64,000 nt of DNA from Papilionanthe hookeriana x Papilionanthe teres (Eukaryota > Streptophyta > Magnoliopsida > Asparagales > Orchidaceae), in assembly GCA_022702705.1 (NCBI GenBank), contig CM040422.1, positions 38,029,270 to 38,093,269 of the forward strand. The letters run 5' to 3'. How positions within the stretch are numbered: position 1 is the stretch's first letter; each line of letters begins with the position of its first letter. The position numbers were made by a program, and so were the translations under genes. The notes under the pieces were generated by a model. That model was not told where the DNA came from. It saw only the letters and a program-made list of their open reading frames with translations, and did no database searches. This document shows positions 1 through 11,300 of the stretch, piece by piece.

Positions 1-1740
1 AATTCAAGTCAAAACATAAACCTTAGGTTCAACCCAAATTGAACCCAAATCAACATAAACTATAGGTTCAACCCAAATTGAACCTAAATCGACATAAACC
101 TTAGTTTCAATCCAAATTGAACCTAAACCAAGACATAAATCTTAGGTTCAACCCAAATTGAACCTAAATCGACATAAACTTTAGGTTCAACCCAAATTAA
201 ATCTAATTTGAAATAAACTTTAGGTTCAACCCAAACTGAACCGAAATCGATAGAATTAAACAAAAATCAACATAAACCATAGGTTCAACCCAATTTGAAC
301 GTAAATTGACATAAACCTTATGTTCAACCCAAATTGAACCTAAATCGACAAAGTTGAATCTAAATCAACATAATCAACATAAATCCGACATTACAAACAA
401 AAATCGACATAACAGACATTAATCTAACATTTCAAACAAAAATCGGCATAATCAACATAAATCTGACATTTCAAACAAAAATTGACATAACCGACATAAA
501 TCCGACATTTCAAACAAAATTCGGCATAACTGACATAAATTTGACATTTCAAACATAATTTGACATTAACCGACAATTTAAACCAAATTCAATAAACACT
601 GATATTAAATGACATTAATAGACATTTCAAGCTAAAATCAATATAATTCAACATAAATTGATATTTCAAGCTTAACAAAATTCAACATAATTGATAATTT
701 TCAATCTAATTTGACACAAATAGACATTTTTAACATAATTCGACATTAATTAACATTTCAAATGAAACTTAACGTAATTCAAAATTAATTAACATTTAAA
801 ACCCAACTCAATATAATTTGACATAAAACGACATAAGTTCGACCAAAATTAAACTTAACATGACATAAACCGGCATAATCCTTATGTTTAACCTGTATCA
901 GACTCAACATAAGATGACATAATCTTTATGTTCGATCTATATCGAGCTTAACTTGACATAAAATTAAACATAAATCAATATAAAACCCGTAAAATAAAAC
1001 TCAAATTGATATAAATAAACATCAAATCCAAAATCAAACTCAAGTCAACATAAATCTACATAAAACCCAAAAATCAAATATAAATCGACATAAATTGACA
1101 TAAAATCTAAAATTCAACCCAAATCGCCAATCAAGAGAAATCAAAATTTAAACATAAATTGACATAAATATAAATCGACATTTCAACCAAACTTGGACAT
1201 CCGAGAACTCTGAAACAACAAACATTTTACCAGGTGATTTAAACATTTATATGACATTATTTCTGACAATGTATTCTTTGCAGGATGAAGACAAGTGTTG
1301 TTTAGATTTTCTTTGCATATTATAGGGTGTGCTAACTCTGTTTTGTAGGACGTTGACGACAAAACATGACAACAAATAAAAACCATAACTTTTAGGTAAG
1401 CCAAAAAACCTAAACTTTCAACAACAACAAAAAAAATTATGACATGACAATAAAGACAACTGGACTGTTAGGATAGTCATAAAACCAGAAAACTAAACAT
1501 CAATATGATATTAATAAACCAATAGGACATCGACAATAATGGAACTGTGACATGACAAATAAAATACAAAAATCAACAAAAACACTGACATTAAATATAG
1601 CAATATATTGACATTGATAATGATTTATATGACATTGATGTTGACATAACATCAAAACAACGTCATCAACAAATGACATCGAGATTGACAAAATAAAACA
1701 TCTTACGGGATTGAGTACTGGTATTCTATCCCTTATTCAT
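1..1740. repeat. Degenerate tandem hairpin repeats (left edge)
   Basis: From 1 to about 350 a unit of about 39 bp recurs (the TTCAACCC core starts at 28, 67 and 106). It contains the inverted repeat TTAGGTTCAA-CCCAAA-TTGAACCTAA. From 350 to about 1740 the order decays into GACAT, ACATTTCAAAC and AATCGACATAA fragments. The unit matches half of the 82-bp unit at 62330-64000, so both window edges carry one repeat family. No coding signal is visible; the short ORFs at 1183-1404 and 1500-1691 are chance. It probably forms the repeat-filled U5 of the Tat-like LTR that ends near 2000, which is an inference. Confidence 0.8.
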
Positions 1741-2007
1741 AGAAAACCCCTACAAAAAAAGTAATTTTGCGTTAATTAGAAGTTTTCTTAGATGATTGTC
1801 TAAGATGTAATTAACTATAAGGGCTTGCCCTTATAGGAAATTTAATGACTTGGAACTCTAGTTAGTCAAAATCGTCAGATGAGTTTCTCATCTTCTTTTT
1901 CTCAATCTTTATTGTGATCAAGCCCCGTTTTCGCTACATTCAACCAAGATTTTTGACATTAAAGTCTTGGGAGAATATAAATTAGGGTAATAGAGAGAGA
2001 GAGAGAG
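1690..2007 (+). mobile_element. 3' end of a Tat/Ogre-like LTR (left copy)
   Basis: This stretch shares blocks in the same order with 9540-9948: AGAAGTTTTCTTAGAT, then GTCTTAGA/CGTAATTAACTATA, then an inverted GGGCTTGCCC or GGAGCTTGCTCC element, then a segment ending in GAGAGTGGCGA. Two copies of the same LTR end, each just before a tRNA-Arg type primer site, fit two LTR ends of one family. What follows here is a truncated Athila, not gag, so the element's own internal region is missing at this copy. Confidence 0.6.
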
Positions 2008-2025
2008 TGGCGAGTCCTTGACAAT
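2008..2025 (+). promoter_or_regulatory. PBS-like site (tRNA-Arg type), left copy
   Basis: TGGCGAGTCC follows the LTR end and a GA-rich run. It is close to TGGCGACTCC, the complement of the 3' end of plant tRNA-Arg (…GGAGTCGCCA). Only about nine of the first ten positions match and the rest has diverged. Confidence 0.4.
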
Positions 2026-2329
2026 TGACATGATATGGGAATTGATGGTGACGACGTCCGCGATAATCTGCCACCATCAGAACCGCCAAAACTCAGATTT
2101 TAAAGATGAGAAATGGTTTTTTGAACAGCGGCTCTGTTCGATGCTGATATGAGCGCCATTCGACACTAGTTCAAATTCGCCAAACTTCAATTCGTTCAAA
2201 TTTTTTCCAAATTTTGATTTAATTCATTTATTAAATATTATTAATTATAATTAAGGAGGAATAAGATTTAACTAAGTAACAAACAAACACAAATAACACA
2301 TCAAACAAAGCAAACACTCAATAACTATG

Positions 2330-3560
2330 GGTTGCCTCCCATAAAGTGCTTGGTTTAACGTCGTCAGCCTGACATAACTTTCAGTTATTCAGGTTGATCC
2401 AACATTAAAACTACTTTAAAATTAGGTCTATTGCCTTCAAAATATGGTTTTAATCTTTGGCCATTAACTTTGAATATTGTTCCAGATTTAGGTCTTCGAT
2501 AATCACAGCTCTAAACGGATACACTTTTACGACAATGAAAGGTCCTGTCCATCTAGATTTCAGTTTCTTAGGAAATAATTTCAATCTTGTATTTGATAAT
2601 AAAACTTTGTGTCCTGATTCTAATTCTTTTTTGACAATCTTCCTGTCATGCCATATTTTTCTTCTTCTTTATATATTCTATCATTATCATATGATTCATT
2701 TCTGATTTCTTCCAATTCATTCAATTGCAAAAATCTCTTCTCACCAGTGTCTTTCAAATAAAAATTCAATTTCTTTATCGCTCAATATGCTTTATATTCT
2801 AATTCAACTGGCATGTGATAGGTTTTTCCAAAGATTAATCTGTTATGGGACAGTCCTATAAGATTTTTATAAGCAGTTCTGTATGCCCATAAAGCAGTAT
2901 CTAATCTAGAGACCAATCCAATTTCTCAGGATTAATGACTTTCTCCAAAATTCATTTAATTTCACGATTAGATACCTCTGTTAAACCATTAGTTTGGGGA
3001 TGATGTGTTGTAGAGATTCTATGCATAATATTATATTTTTCTACCGATCTCTTAATCAAATTATTCTTAAAATGGGATCCTCCATCGGTGATGATTACTC
3101 TAGGCATTCCATATCTTGTGAAAATATTTCTCATTAAAAACCTCGAAACATATTTAGCATCACACCTAGGTAAAGCTATTACCTCAATCCATTTTGATAC
3201 ATAATCAACATCAATCGGTATATATATATTTTCAAATGAAGACATAAATGGTCCCATAAAATCTAATCCCCATGCATCAAAAATTTCAACTTCTAGAGTA
3301 AAATTAAGAGGCATTTCATTTCTTCTAGATATATTGCTTATTCTCTAACATCGATCACAAGTTTTGACAAATTTATAAACATCTCTGAAAAGTGTAGGCT
3401 AATAAATTCTAGATTGCAAAATCTTATGTGTAGTTATATCAATTCCGAAATGTCCTCCAAATTCAGAATCATGATATTCTCAAATAATTTTTTCAGTTTC
3501 TTCATATGACACACATCTCCTAATAATAAGATCTTTACATTGCTTGTACAGATAAGAATC
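2330..3560 (-). pseudogene. Athila-0 integrase (broken)
   Basis: This is the integrase that would insert the cDNA. Reading right to left, remnants of the zinc-binding region lie at about 3330-3560. The catalytic core is open at 2952-3314, with GLDFMGPF (first Asp), ITDGGSHF (second Asp) and a C-terminal EVSNREIK (Glu). The DDE residues therefore survive in this segment, although the usual NGQAEVSN reads NGLTEVSN. The C-terminal part is broken, and the tail ends near 2330 with DDVKPSTLWEATHSY, a sequence typical of the end of Athila pol. In-frame stops and frameshifts lie both upstream and downstream of the core. Confidence 0.8.
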
Positions 3561-3589
3561 TTCCAAGAAATAAAATTTAGCATCATGCT

Positions 3590-5090
3590 TAAATTTTTTT
3601 TTGCTATTGCATTGTTAAATCAGGTAATAAAATATTACTAATGATGTATCAGCATACCATGGTAAATTTCCTTCAATAATATTATATATTTTCTCGTCGG
3701 GAAAGTTTCAGTAATTTCCTTTTCAAAATCATCTAAATTAGGTTGTTGGAGTCTAGATAAATGATCAGCTATTTGATTATCGACCCCTTTTCTATCAACG
3801 ATATTAAAATCAAATTCTTAAATTAAAATCATCCATCGAATCAGTCTTGGTTTGCATCCTTCTTTTGCATTAAGTATTTAATAGCAGAATGATCAGTATG
3901 CACTATACATTTAGCTTTGATTAAGTAAGATCTAAATTTTTCAAAAGCATATACAATTGCTAATAACTCTCTTTCAGTAGTAGTGTAATTAATTTGAGTA
4001 GTACTATGACTCTTAATAGCATAATATATAACTTTAATTATTTTGTCATGTCTTTTCCCTAAAACAACTCCAATAACATAATCACTAGCATCACACATTA
4101 GTTCAAATGGTTTCTCCCAATCAGGTGAAACTATTATAGGTGTAGCAATTAATTTTTTCTTCAATAGATTGAAAGCTTTTAAACATTCATCATTAAAATC
4201 AAACTTTCTCTCCTTTTCCAAAAGTTGGCATAGTGGCTTAGAAATTTTTGAAAAGTCTTTGATATATCGCCTGTAGAATCCTACATGTCCCAAAAAGTTT
4301 CTTACCCCTCTCATAATTATTGGAGGTATTAATTTTTCTTTAACAAGATTTTTTGCATGGTCTACTTCCATGCCATATTCAGATATTTTATGCGCATGCA
4401 CACTTCCTCCTGCAACAAAAAAATCACACTTTTCGTAGTTTAAGACTAAATTTATTCTCTCAGATACCTCTAAAACTTGTTCTAAGTTGCATAGGCATGC
4501 ATCAAATGAATCTCCAAATATTGAGAAATCATCCATAAGCACTTATATTCCGTCATCAATTAAATTGCTAAATATGGATGTCATACATCTTTGAAATGTT
4601 GCAGGTGCATTACATATTCCAAAAGGCATTCTTCTAAAAGCAAAAGTTCCATAAGGGCTAGTAAATGTAATTTTCACTTGATCCTCAGGAGAAATAGGTA
4701 TTTGGTGATAACTGGTATATCCATCTAAAAAGTAGTAGTACTTCCATCCAATGAAGTACATGCGGCATTTGGTCTAAAAAGAGTAAAGGAAAGTGATCTT
4801 TTCTGGTGTCGGCATTTTATTTTCTATAATCAATACATATTCGCCAACAGTGAATTATCTTGTCGGTATAATTTCTTCTTGATCATTTACATCAACAGTC
4901 ACTCCCCCTTTCTTAGGAAAAAAATGAATTGGGCTCACCTAAATGTTATCAGAAATAGGATATATAATTCCAGCATCTAACTACTTTAAAATCTCTTTTT
5001 TAACCACTTCTTTCATTATTTGGTTCAATCTCCTTTATGGATCAACTCTTGGTTTGTGTTGTTCATCTAATAAAATTCTATCCATACAGA
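3590..5090 (-). pseudogene. Athila-0 reverse transcriptase-RNase H (broken)
   Basis: The RT palm is readable in two adjoining pieces, 4543-4761 (DGYTSYHQIPISPEDQ, PFGICNAPATFQRCM) and 3841-4542. The second piece opens with the active-site variant MDDFSIFG, then the GHVGFYRRYIKDFSK thumb region, then RNase H (FELMCDASDY, TERELLAIVYA, HTDHSAIKYLM). One in-frame stop separates the pieces at 4543. The N-terminal part at about 4770-5090 keeps VKKEILK and VSPIH-type residues but has several stops. The FxDD-type palm motif and downstream integrase place it in the Athila lineage of Ty3/Gypsy. Confidence 0.85.
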
Positions 5091-5229
5091 TCAAAGTATT
5101 AATTCCATTAGTATCTGCTATGGACCAACAAAAAGCTTTTTTTTAATCATTTTAAGGTTTCCAATATTTTTTGTTCTTGATTTTCATTTATATCCAAAGA
5201 TACAATGACTAGTAAGGTAGATGATTCTC

Positions 5230-6130
5230 CTAAAAACATGTACTTTAAATTATTAGGAAGAATTTTCAGCTCAAGTTCTGGGGTTTAATGATAGGTGGAA
5301 TCAAACTTTTAAAATTTTCCACAGTATCCAATCTTTCAAAATTTTCTTGAACAAAGTCTAACATTTCATTCTTTATATCATCCAAATCATCTTCATTTTC
5401 ACTTTCATTTCCATCCTCACATTCCAGATTTTCTTCAAATACTTCTTTAAAATAATCTTTTCTTAAATAATCACAGACTTCCATTTGATAGCACTCATCA
5501 TATTTTTCAGTTGAAGGTTACTTCATAGATTTCAGAATGTTGAAAGTTACCTCTTAATCATTAACTCTTATAGTTAATTCTCCTTTTTGGTCATAAATCA
5601 TAGTTCTCTCGGTAGCAAGGAATTGTCTTCCCAAAATAATTGAAATTTCTTTATCTTCCTCCATATCTAATACAATAAAGTCCACAAGAAAGATAATTTT
5701 ATGCACCTTCACTAATACATCATCCACAACTTCTTTAGGATAAGTGATAGAATGATCAGCCAGTTGAAGAGTCACAGATGTTGGTGAAATTTCTCATATT
5801 CCCAATTTTTTGAAAGTTGATAAAGGCATAAGATTAATACTAGCTCCAAGATCACATAAATCTCTTCCAAAAAGTTTCACCTATAGCGCACGGGATAGAG
5901 AAACTATTATGGTGTTTAAGTTTTTCAGGAAGCGTTTACTAGATATTGCACTACACTTACTGTTAAGTGCATCAGTCTCATGGTCTTTAAACTTTCTCAT
6001 CCTTTTAAGTATATCCTTCATAAGCTTTGCATAATAAGGCATCTGCTTTAATACTTTAACAAAGAGAATCTTAATCGTCAATTTTCTCAGAATTTCCAAA
6101 AAATTTGCAAATCTATTATCCTTGTTCTAT
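5230..6130 (-). pseudogene. Athila-0 protease and linker (broken)
   Basis: The aspartic protease core is split over two frames. The CDLGASINLMP active-site segment lies near 5825-5860, and the flap and C-terminal part at 5554-5775 (DFIVLDMEEDKE, IILGRQFLA). Upstream is the conserved gag-pro joint (ILRKLTIKILFVKVLKQMP) at 5881-6099. The acidic linker to RT lies at 5266-5484. The catalytic Asp is kept, but frameshifts separate it from the rest. Confidence 0.75.
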
Positions 6131-7575
6131 TTCATTAGCCTTTGAGAAAAAGGAGGAGGTAGTTTTTCAACAGTTATCTTCATTGGTTCTAGCAGATATT
6201 TGTCTGTATATATCTTATTAGAACCTTTTTCAATGTTAACTTCCTCTCTTTCAACTTTGACTTCCTTTTGAACTCTTGGTTCTAATTCTTTTCCACTCCT
6301 TAATTAAATAGCCTTAGTTTTCTCTTTATTTTGATATTTCGGGTTAGTCTCAACATTTCTAGGAAGATTCCCAGAAGGTCTATTATTAAGCGCAGTAAAG
6401 ATGTGTGCCAATTGATTTTCAATGTTCTTCATTGCAACATTTTAATCTTGAATTTGATTGCCCATATTTATAATCATTTCTTCAGTAGACAACCTCTTTT
6501 CCTTAAACTGTTGATTACTATTAAGACCTGAAGGACAAGAAGGTCTAAAATTGGTATTTCCTTGGTTGTAAAGATTACCAACTAAATTCATAGGATTGTT
6601 TCCCCATTGTAGGTTAACTATAGAATTTGTATTATTCCAGTTGAAGTTCAGATGATTCCTCCAACTAGGATTATAATAATTTGAATAAGGATTATTGAAT
6701 TTATTATGTATAGCATTCAAGGTTTCATAAGACATTTGAGAGTCTTTCATCTATTCTGTTGAATTTTCTTCTAACACTAGGGGTGTTGGAGAATAATTCA
6801 TTCCATATTGATCTATTTTCTTAGAAAGTGCAACAATTTCAGAGACTATCATAGTTATCGCATCAGAATCATGAATACTGGCCTCTCTCTTAGGATTTAC
6901 CCGCTCAGAGGGCCATTGAAAATTATTATTAGCCATCTCTTCGATTAATGAATATGCTTAATCAAAAGATTTTAACATTAATGACCCACCAACAGCAGCA
7001 TCAATAATCGATCTCAATGATCCTACTAATCCATTATAGAAGGTTTGAATTATTAACCAGTCTGGTAAAGCATGATGTGGACACTTCCTCATAAGATCTT
7101 TAAATTTTTCTTAAGCTTCATATATGGATACTCCATCAAACTGACTAAAAAATGTGATATCATTTCTCAACTTAGCAGTTTTGGAAGGAGAAAAATATTT
7201 CGACATAAACTTTTGTGAAAGCTCTCCTCAAGTTCTAGTAGATCCAAGAGCTAACAAATTTAACCAAGCCTTAGCCTTATCCCTAAGTGAAAAAGGAATA
7301 AGTCTAAGTCTAACAGCATCGTTCGACACTCCATCATACTTAAAAGTAGCACATAATTCTAGAAAACTAGCAATATGTAAGTTAGGATTCTCATTAGGTG
7401 TTCCTCAAAATTGATTATTCTGTACCATTTGGACAATAGAAGGTTTAAGCTCAGATGAATTAGCAAAAACATTAGGATTTTGAATAGTGAAGTGAATTTA
7501 TTTTGCTGTTGGATTAGCATAATCTCTAAAAGGTCATGGTATATTTTTGCTTTGATTGTTTAAATTGTTTGACAT
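6130..7575 (-). pseudogene. Athila-0 gag (broken)
   Basis: The start is taken as ATG at 7575 (MSNNLNNQ…), equivalent to MANNLNNQ in Athila-1. The capsid region reads NPNLHIASFLELCATFKYDGVSNDAVRLRL and then PFSLRDKAK, a typical Athila gag signature. Further on, 6751-6936 carries NNNFQWPSERVNPK and 6442-6750 the Asn-rich NNPYSNYYNPSWRNH segment. Several in-frame stops occur, including one between those two ORFs. It would form the particle core if intact. The plus-strand ORF at 7154-7414 is its antisense shadow. Confidence 0.85.
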
Positions 7576-7782
7576 TTTGTGAGGATTTGCAGATTGTTTT
7601 TGTTATTTTTGAATTTTTCTAATAGTACACTCTAATTTAGAATTGTAAGGTACTAAACCTATAGATCCGATATTACGCATACAAATACAATAAAAATACA
7701 CACATAACTATGACATGAAATTCAAATATATGATTTCCAATCCTACAAAATAAATTTTAACAGTTACTTTTTGTTTTATGAC

Positions 7783-7800
7783 TCCCCGGCAGCCGCACCA
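7783..7800 (-). promoter_or_regulatory. Athila-0 primer-binding site (tRNA-Asp type, mutated)
   Basis: On the minus strand it reads TGGTGCGGCTGCCGGGGA, against TGGCGCCGTTGCCGGGGA complementary to the plant tRNA-Asp 3' end. It lies 6 bp inside the 5' LTR, in the expected place. Confidence 0.85.
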
Positions 7801-7806
7801 AAATCT

Positions 7807-9419
7807 TGGTGCGGCTTTTTAAATTTGCAAAAGCTAATGAACTCAGATTTAGATTTATATTTTGATTTAAATGATAATGAGTCACACAATTAACACAAGT
7901 ATATGTATCGCTCAAGTAATATAGGGCTCTAATGAAGTCCTAGAATATCGATCCCACAAGGAGGCTTTACTTTTATAGCGTAGCACATAAATCTCTTATC
8001 AAATCACAACACAATTACAAGTGGTTTAATTCTTGAAGTAAAGATAAACAGGTTCAGTTACTATATCTACCAAAGCATGTTCTAATCTATACCAAGACTA
8101 AATTTATAAAAAATTTTAGTTGCAAGAAAGAGTCTTCCTCCTTCCCATTCATAATGTGATGATTATTGTGAGATAGACGAGTGATGCAAATATATTGTGC
8201 CAAATAGTAGCATTCTTATTCTTTACCCATATTTCAACGTATAAAGAACAATGGCTAATTCTATGTTTAGTCCCCAAATCCGTGGTTAGGCTAGGAGGAT
8301 ACTGGCTCTCACTCCAGAGCTCCCACTTCCCTTCACATGAAGGCTAATTCATGCTTCAGTTTCTAAACATTAGGACCAAATTGAGGATTCCATCCTGTCA
8401 CTCTGAAATCTCCAACTCTATCCCCATCAAAGTATATTTCCCTATTTATTTGCACTCAATCCTCATGAACTTCATCATTCATGGAATTTGATCGTGAACT
8501 TTGTGAAACTCATAATTCTTTGGGAACACATATTTCCCAACAAGTTGTAACAATTCAATTGGTCAGATCAAAAATTAAATGAAGTTCTAAGTGAAAAGGA
8601 AATCACAAATTCCTAATAATAAATCGACAAATCATTTCCATTTCACAACATCAACACATCACATGAATAGGAGAAAGAAAAAGAAATCTACTCAAGACTC
8701 ATGAGGAAAAGATGACAAAACATGGATTTCATATATAAAAACAACGTCATACAAACAAACTAAAGTAAAGACAACTTATCTCAAACTCTTCCCCAAGCGA
8801 ATCTAAAGGAATTCCTTTAACTCCTCTTCTTTGTTCACAGAACAACACACAATTCTCTCTTTAGAATAGTAAGGAAGAAGAAATCTCTCACTTTCCCTCT
8901 CCTCTCATACTCCTTAGAAGAGAAAAAACACAAACCAAACTTCCAACAAAAAATTGAAAGAACTCACTCTCTAAACTGTAAACTCTTCTCTTCCTTTCTT
9001 ACTCCCTTTGAAATGTGGCTCCAAAAGTGTTTAAATTCGGCCAAAAAATTCCCAAGAGTTTCCTTAAGCAACGTTTCAATATCCTGCCAAATACATTGAA
9101 TCTAGTTCAAAATGGGGATAGGGCGCTATTCAGCGCTGGTAGGAGCGCCGTTCGACACATTATTTCGCCAAAACGACATATCTCTCTGGAAGCTGGCACT
9201 GTCCGGTGCATGTGGTAGCGCAGTTCGGTGCTAGTTCAATAAAATGCACTTTTATCCTTTTTCACTCTAAATTCGCTCCTTTTCGCTTCCTTTTGCTCTA
9301 AAGGCCTAAAATCGTTGCACCTGCATGAAATCATCAAAAATACCTTCCTTTAAAGTGAAATATCATCAAAAATAGGTATAAAATGAATAGTAAAAAGCTA
9401 TTAAATTTTCAATGGATCA
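7807..9419 (-). repeat. Athila-0 5' LTR
   Basis: This 1613-bp LTR has TG…CA ends (TG at 7807, CA at 9418-9419). It aligns throughout with the Athila-1 3' LTR (13756-14433 plus 23691-24623, 1611 bp), so the two elements are one family. The U5 side (7830-8460 in plus coordinates) carries the block shared by all Athila LTRs here, with ATCGATCCCACA and CCCTATTTATTTGCA. The U3/R side has a GC-rich motif cluster of GGCGCTATTCAGCGC type at about 9118-9235. The ORF at 9015-9218 is not considered coding. Confidence 0.85.
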
Positions 9420-9948
9420 ATAGCCATCAAACAAATGACATAAACGATAATAAAACATAAAAAAAAACAAAAAAAAAACATTAACCGAATAATTAAAAAT
9501 GACAAAATAAAAAAAAATAATAACCAACCAAGATAAACTTTTAGGGTAGTATGACACATTACCCTTAGGATTGAAAATTGATATTTCTTTCCATAAAACG
9601 TTTATTTGGCAAAAAAATTTAACTTTAGTCAGAAGTTTTCTTAGATAATCATAATTGTCTTAGACGTAATTAACTATAGGAGCTTGCTCCTATAGCCTAT
9701 TTAAAGAACTCAAAATAGATTTTTTATCTAAATCTTTGGTTACCAAAATATCAACCTTATAAAGAACTCCTAGGATAAGGTATTCTAGAATATTTTCATA
9801 AGGATTATCATTTACATCATTCTTTCTACTATTTTCTATCTTATTAACCCTTATTTTTTTCAATTTTCTTATTATCTAAGGATCCTTTTACATGATCCAA
9901 AGAAATAAGAACTATTGAAGATTAGGGCAATATTCTGGACAAATAGAG
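9420..9948 (+). mobile_element. 3' end of a Tat/Ogre-like LTR (right copy)
   Basis: 9420-9540 is A-rich with GACAT motifs like the left-edge repeats. 9540-9948 aligns in order with 1690-2007, sharing TCAGAAGTTTTCTTAG, the AATTAACTATAGGAGCTTGC inverted element and the final AGAGTGGCGACTCC. Athila-0 abuts it at 9419, so Athila-0 probably inserted in this LTR. A Tat-type gag follows, which makes this the likelier 5' LTR of that gag. Confidence 0.6.
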
Positions 9949-10040
9949 TGGCGACTCCAGACCGACATCGACCCAGAGAAAATCTCAGACACGACTCCAA
10001 ACACCGACAAGAGATTTTATTTTGACGACTCCACTGGGGA
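9949..10040 (+). promoter_or_regulatory. Tat-like PBS region with three PBS-like cores
   Basis: The best primer site is TGACGACTCCACTGGGGA at 10023-10040, one or two changes from the complement of plant tRNA-Arg (TGGCGACTCCGCTGGGGA). Two partial copies precede it: TGGCGACTCC at 9949 and CACGACTCC at 9990. tRNA-Arg priming is known for Tat/Ogre elements. The tandem partial copies are unusual. Confidence 0.6.
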
Positions 10041-10204
10041 GTTATCTTTCTTCTTACCTCTTGTTAAATTTGCTTATTGTTTTGATTTTTTGAGCCATAT
10101 CCAACTCTTTGAAGAGTTATCTTTGATATCTTACAATAAAATTAATCAAAAAGATAAATTCTCAGTTTGTAAATAAGTTCAGGACATTTTATTTTCCTTA
10201 TTTT

Positions 10205-11300
10205 TTCAGAAAATTTTCAATAGAATTTCCTGATTCGGACTTTTCCTACTATCAAGATTTCAATACACCAATTGAGGAAGACGTTTTCCTTTATCAGAAT
10301 GATTTTGGATCCTTTGATGAAACTAAGTTTTCATTAAAAAATCCATATCATACTGATATACGATCCTTTGAGGAATTTAATCTAGAACCCTATGAAGATT
10401 TTCTTAACTTTATAAAAGACTTACCTCAATAATTGCCTGAAGAACAATATACTTTTGATGAAATGGAAAGAGAAGTTGACAAGAAAGGAAAGAAAATTTC
10501 CGTTGAACAAGAAAATGACATCCCACCTCCATCCATATATGAGGTTGGATCTTGTTCAAAATCTCAATGAAGGAATAAAAATCATTCTCTCAAAAGAAAG
10601 AAAAGGTGAAATGAAAATCATAATTTTGAAATATCTGAATTTGAACAAAGTGTTTTCAGGAATCCTTCCTTTTCAAAAGAAAATCGATATTTCGAATACC
10701 TATTTTAGAAATTCTACGTCAGTTCATGCGGTATACTCTATATTTAAAAGACTAGCTCGAAAAGACAGGTGTACAATTTCTCAGATGTTGGCCAAAATGG
10801 GATGTGCGGTATCCACTACAATAAAAAGAAAGATTCTTTCGATCGAAGATCCTACTTACTAAAAAGGGGATCATCGATTTCGATTGGACAGTCATTGTAC
10901 TTGAGTACCAGTGAAATTTCATCTGGGTCTAAGGATAAAAGATGTGGTCATCACAAGAGATAGAACAAAGCATAATAAACTGATATCAGAAGCAGGAGAC
11001 ACATATGCTAAAATGTCTGCTTTGGTGCAAATGCTACAACGAGGAAACCCTTCTTATGCACAAAATGATGATACATTTCCTATGATATCTCACCCTATAC
11101 TTATATGTGGAAACGAGAATCGTTAAGAGGATTCCTGGATACCATGAGTACCCTTATAGACAGTTCTCGGGAACAAAGTTGTGAAAAGCATCCGATGAAA
11201 TCATTTAAAGAAAAATTGAATAAATTGAAAAATGACATTAAGCAAATTTCAATATAAAGAAGGGAAAATTCTTCGAATAGTTCAAATGATTAGGTCGTTG
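10205..11300 (+). pseudogene. Tat-like leader/gag N-terminal region (decayed)
   Basis: An open stretch from about 10209 to 10430 is rich in acidic and aromatic residues (PIEEDVFLYQNDFGSFDE, FNLEPYEDFLNFIKDLPQ), then a stop. Fragments follow in changing frames: FDEMEREVDKKGKK near 10460, and YNFSDVGQNGMCGIHYNKK at 10769-10963. The position, between a tRNA-Arg primer site and a Tat-type gag, fits the gag N-terminus or the extra ORF that Ogre elements carry before gag. I do not recognise a domain. It cannot be translated as one protein. Confidence 0.45.

Larger units (their letters stand above)
2040..9419 (-). mobile_element. Athila-0: Athila-type Ty3/Gypsy element, 3' part missing
   Basis: On the minus strand the order is 5' LTR (7807-9419), PBS (7783-7800), gag, protease, RT-RNase H, integrase and the conserved Athila tail near 2330-2400. 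Homology to Athila-1 continues to about 2071 (compare 29120-29170) and then stops, so the accessory ORFs, PPT and 3' LTR are absent. The left junction at 2030-2075 joins the Tat-like LTR end. Every ORF has stops or frameshifts, so the element is dead. The right LTR end is at CA 9418-9419. No target-site duplication can be checked because the partner end is lost. Confidence 0.85.
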
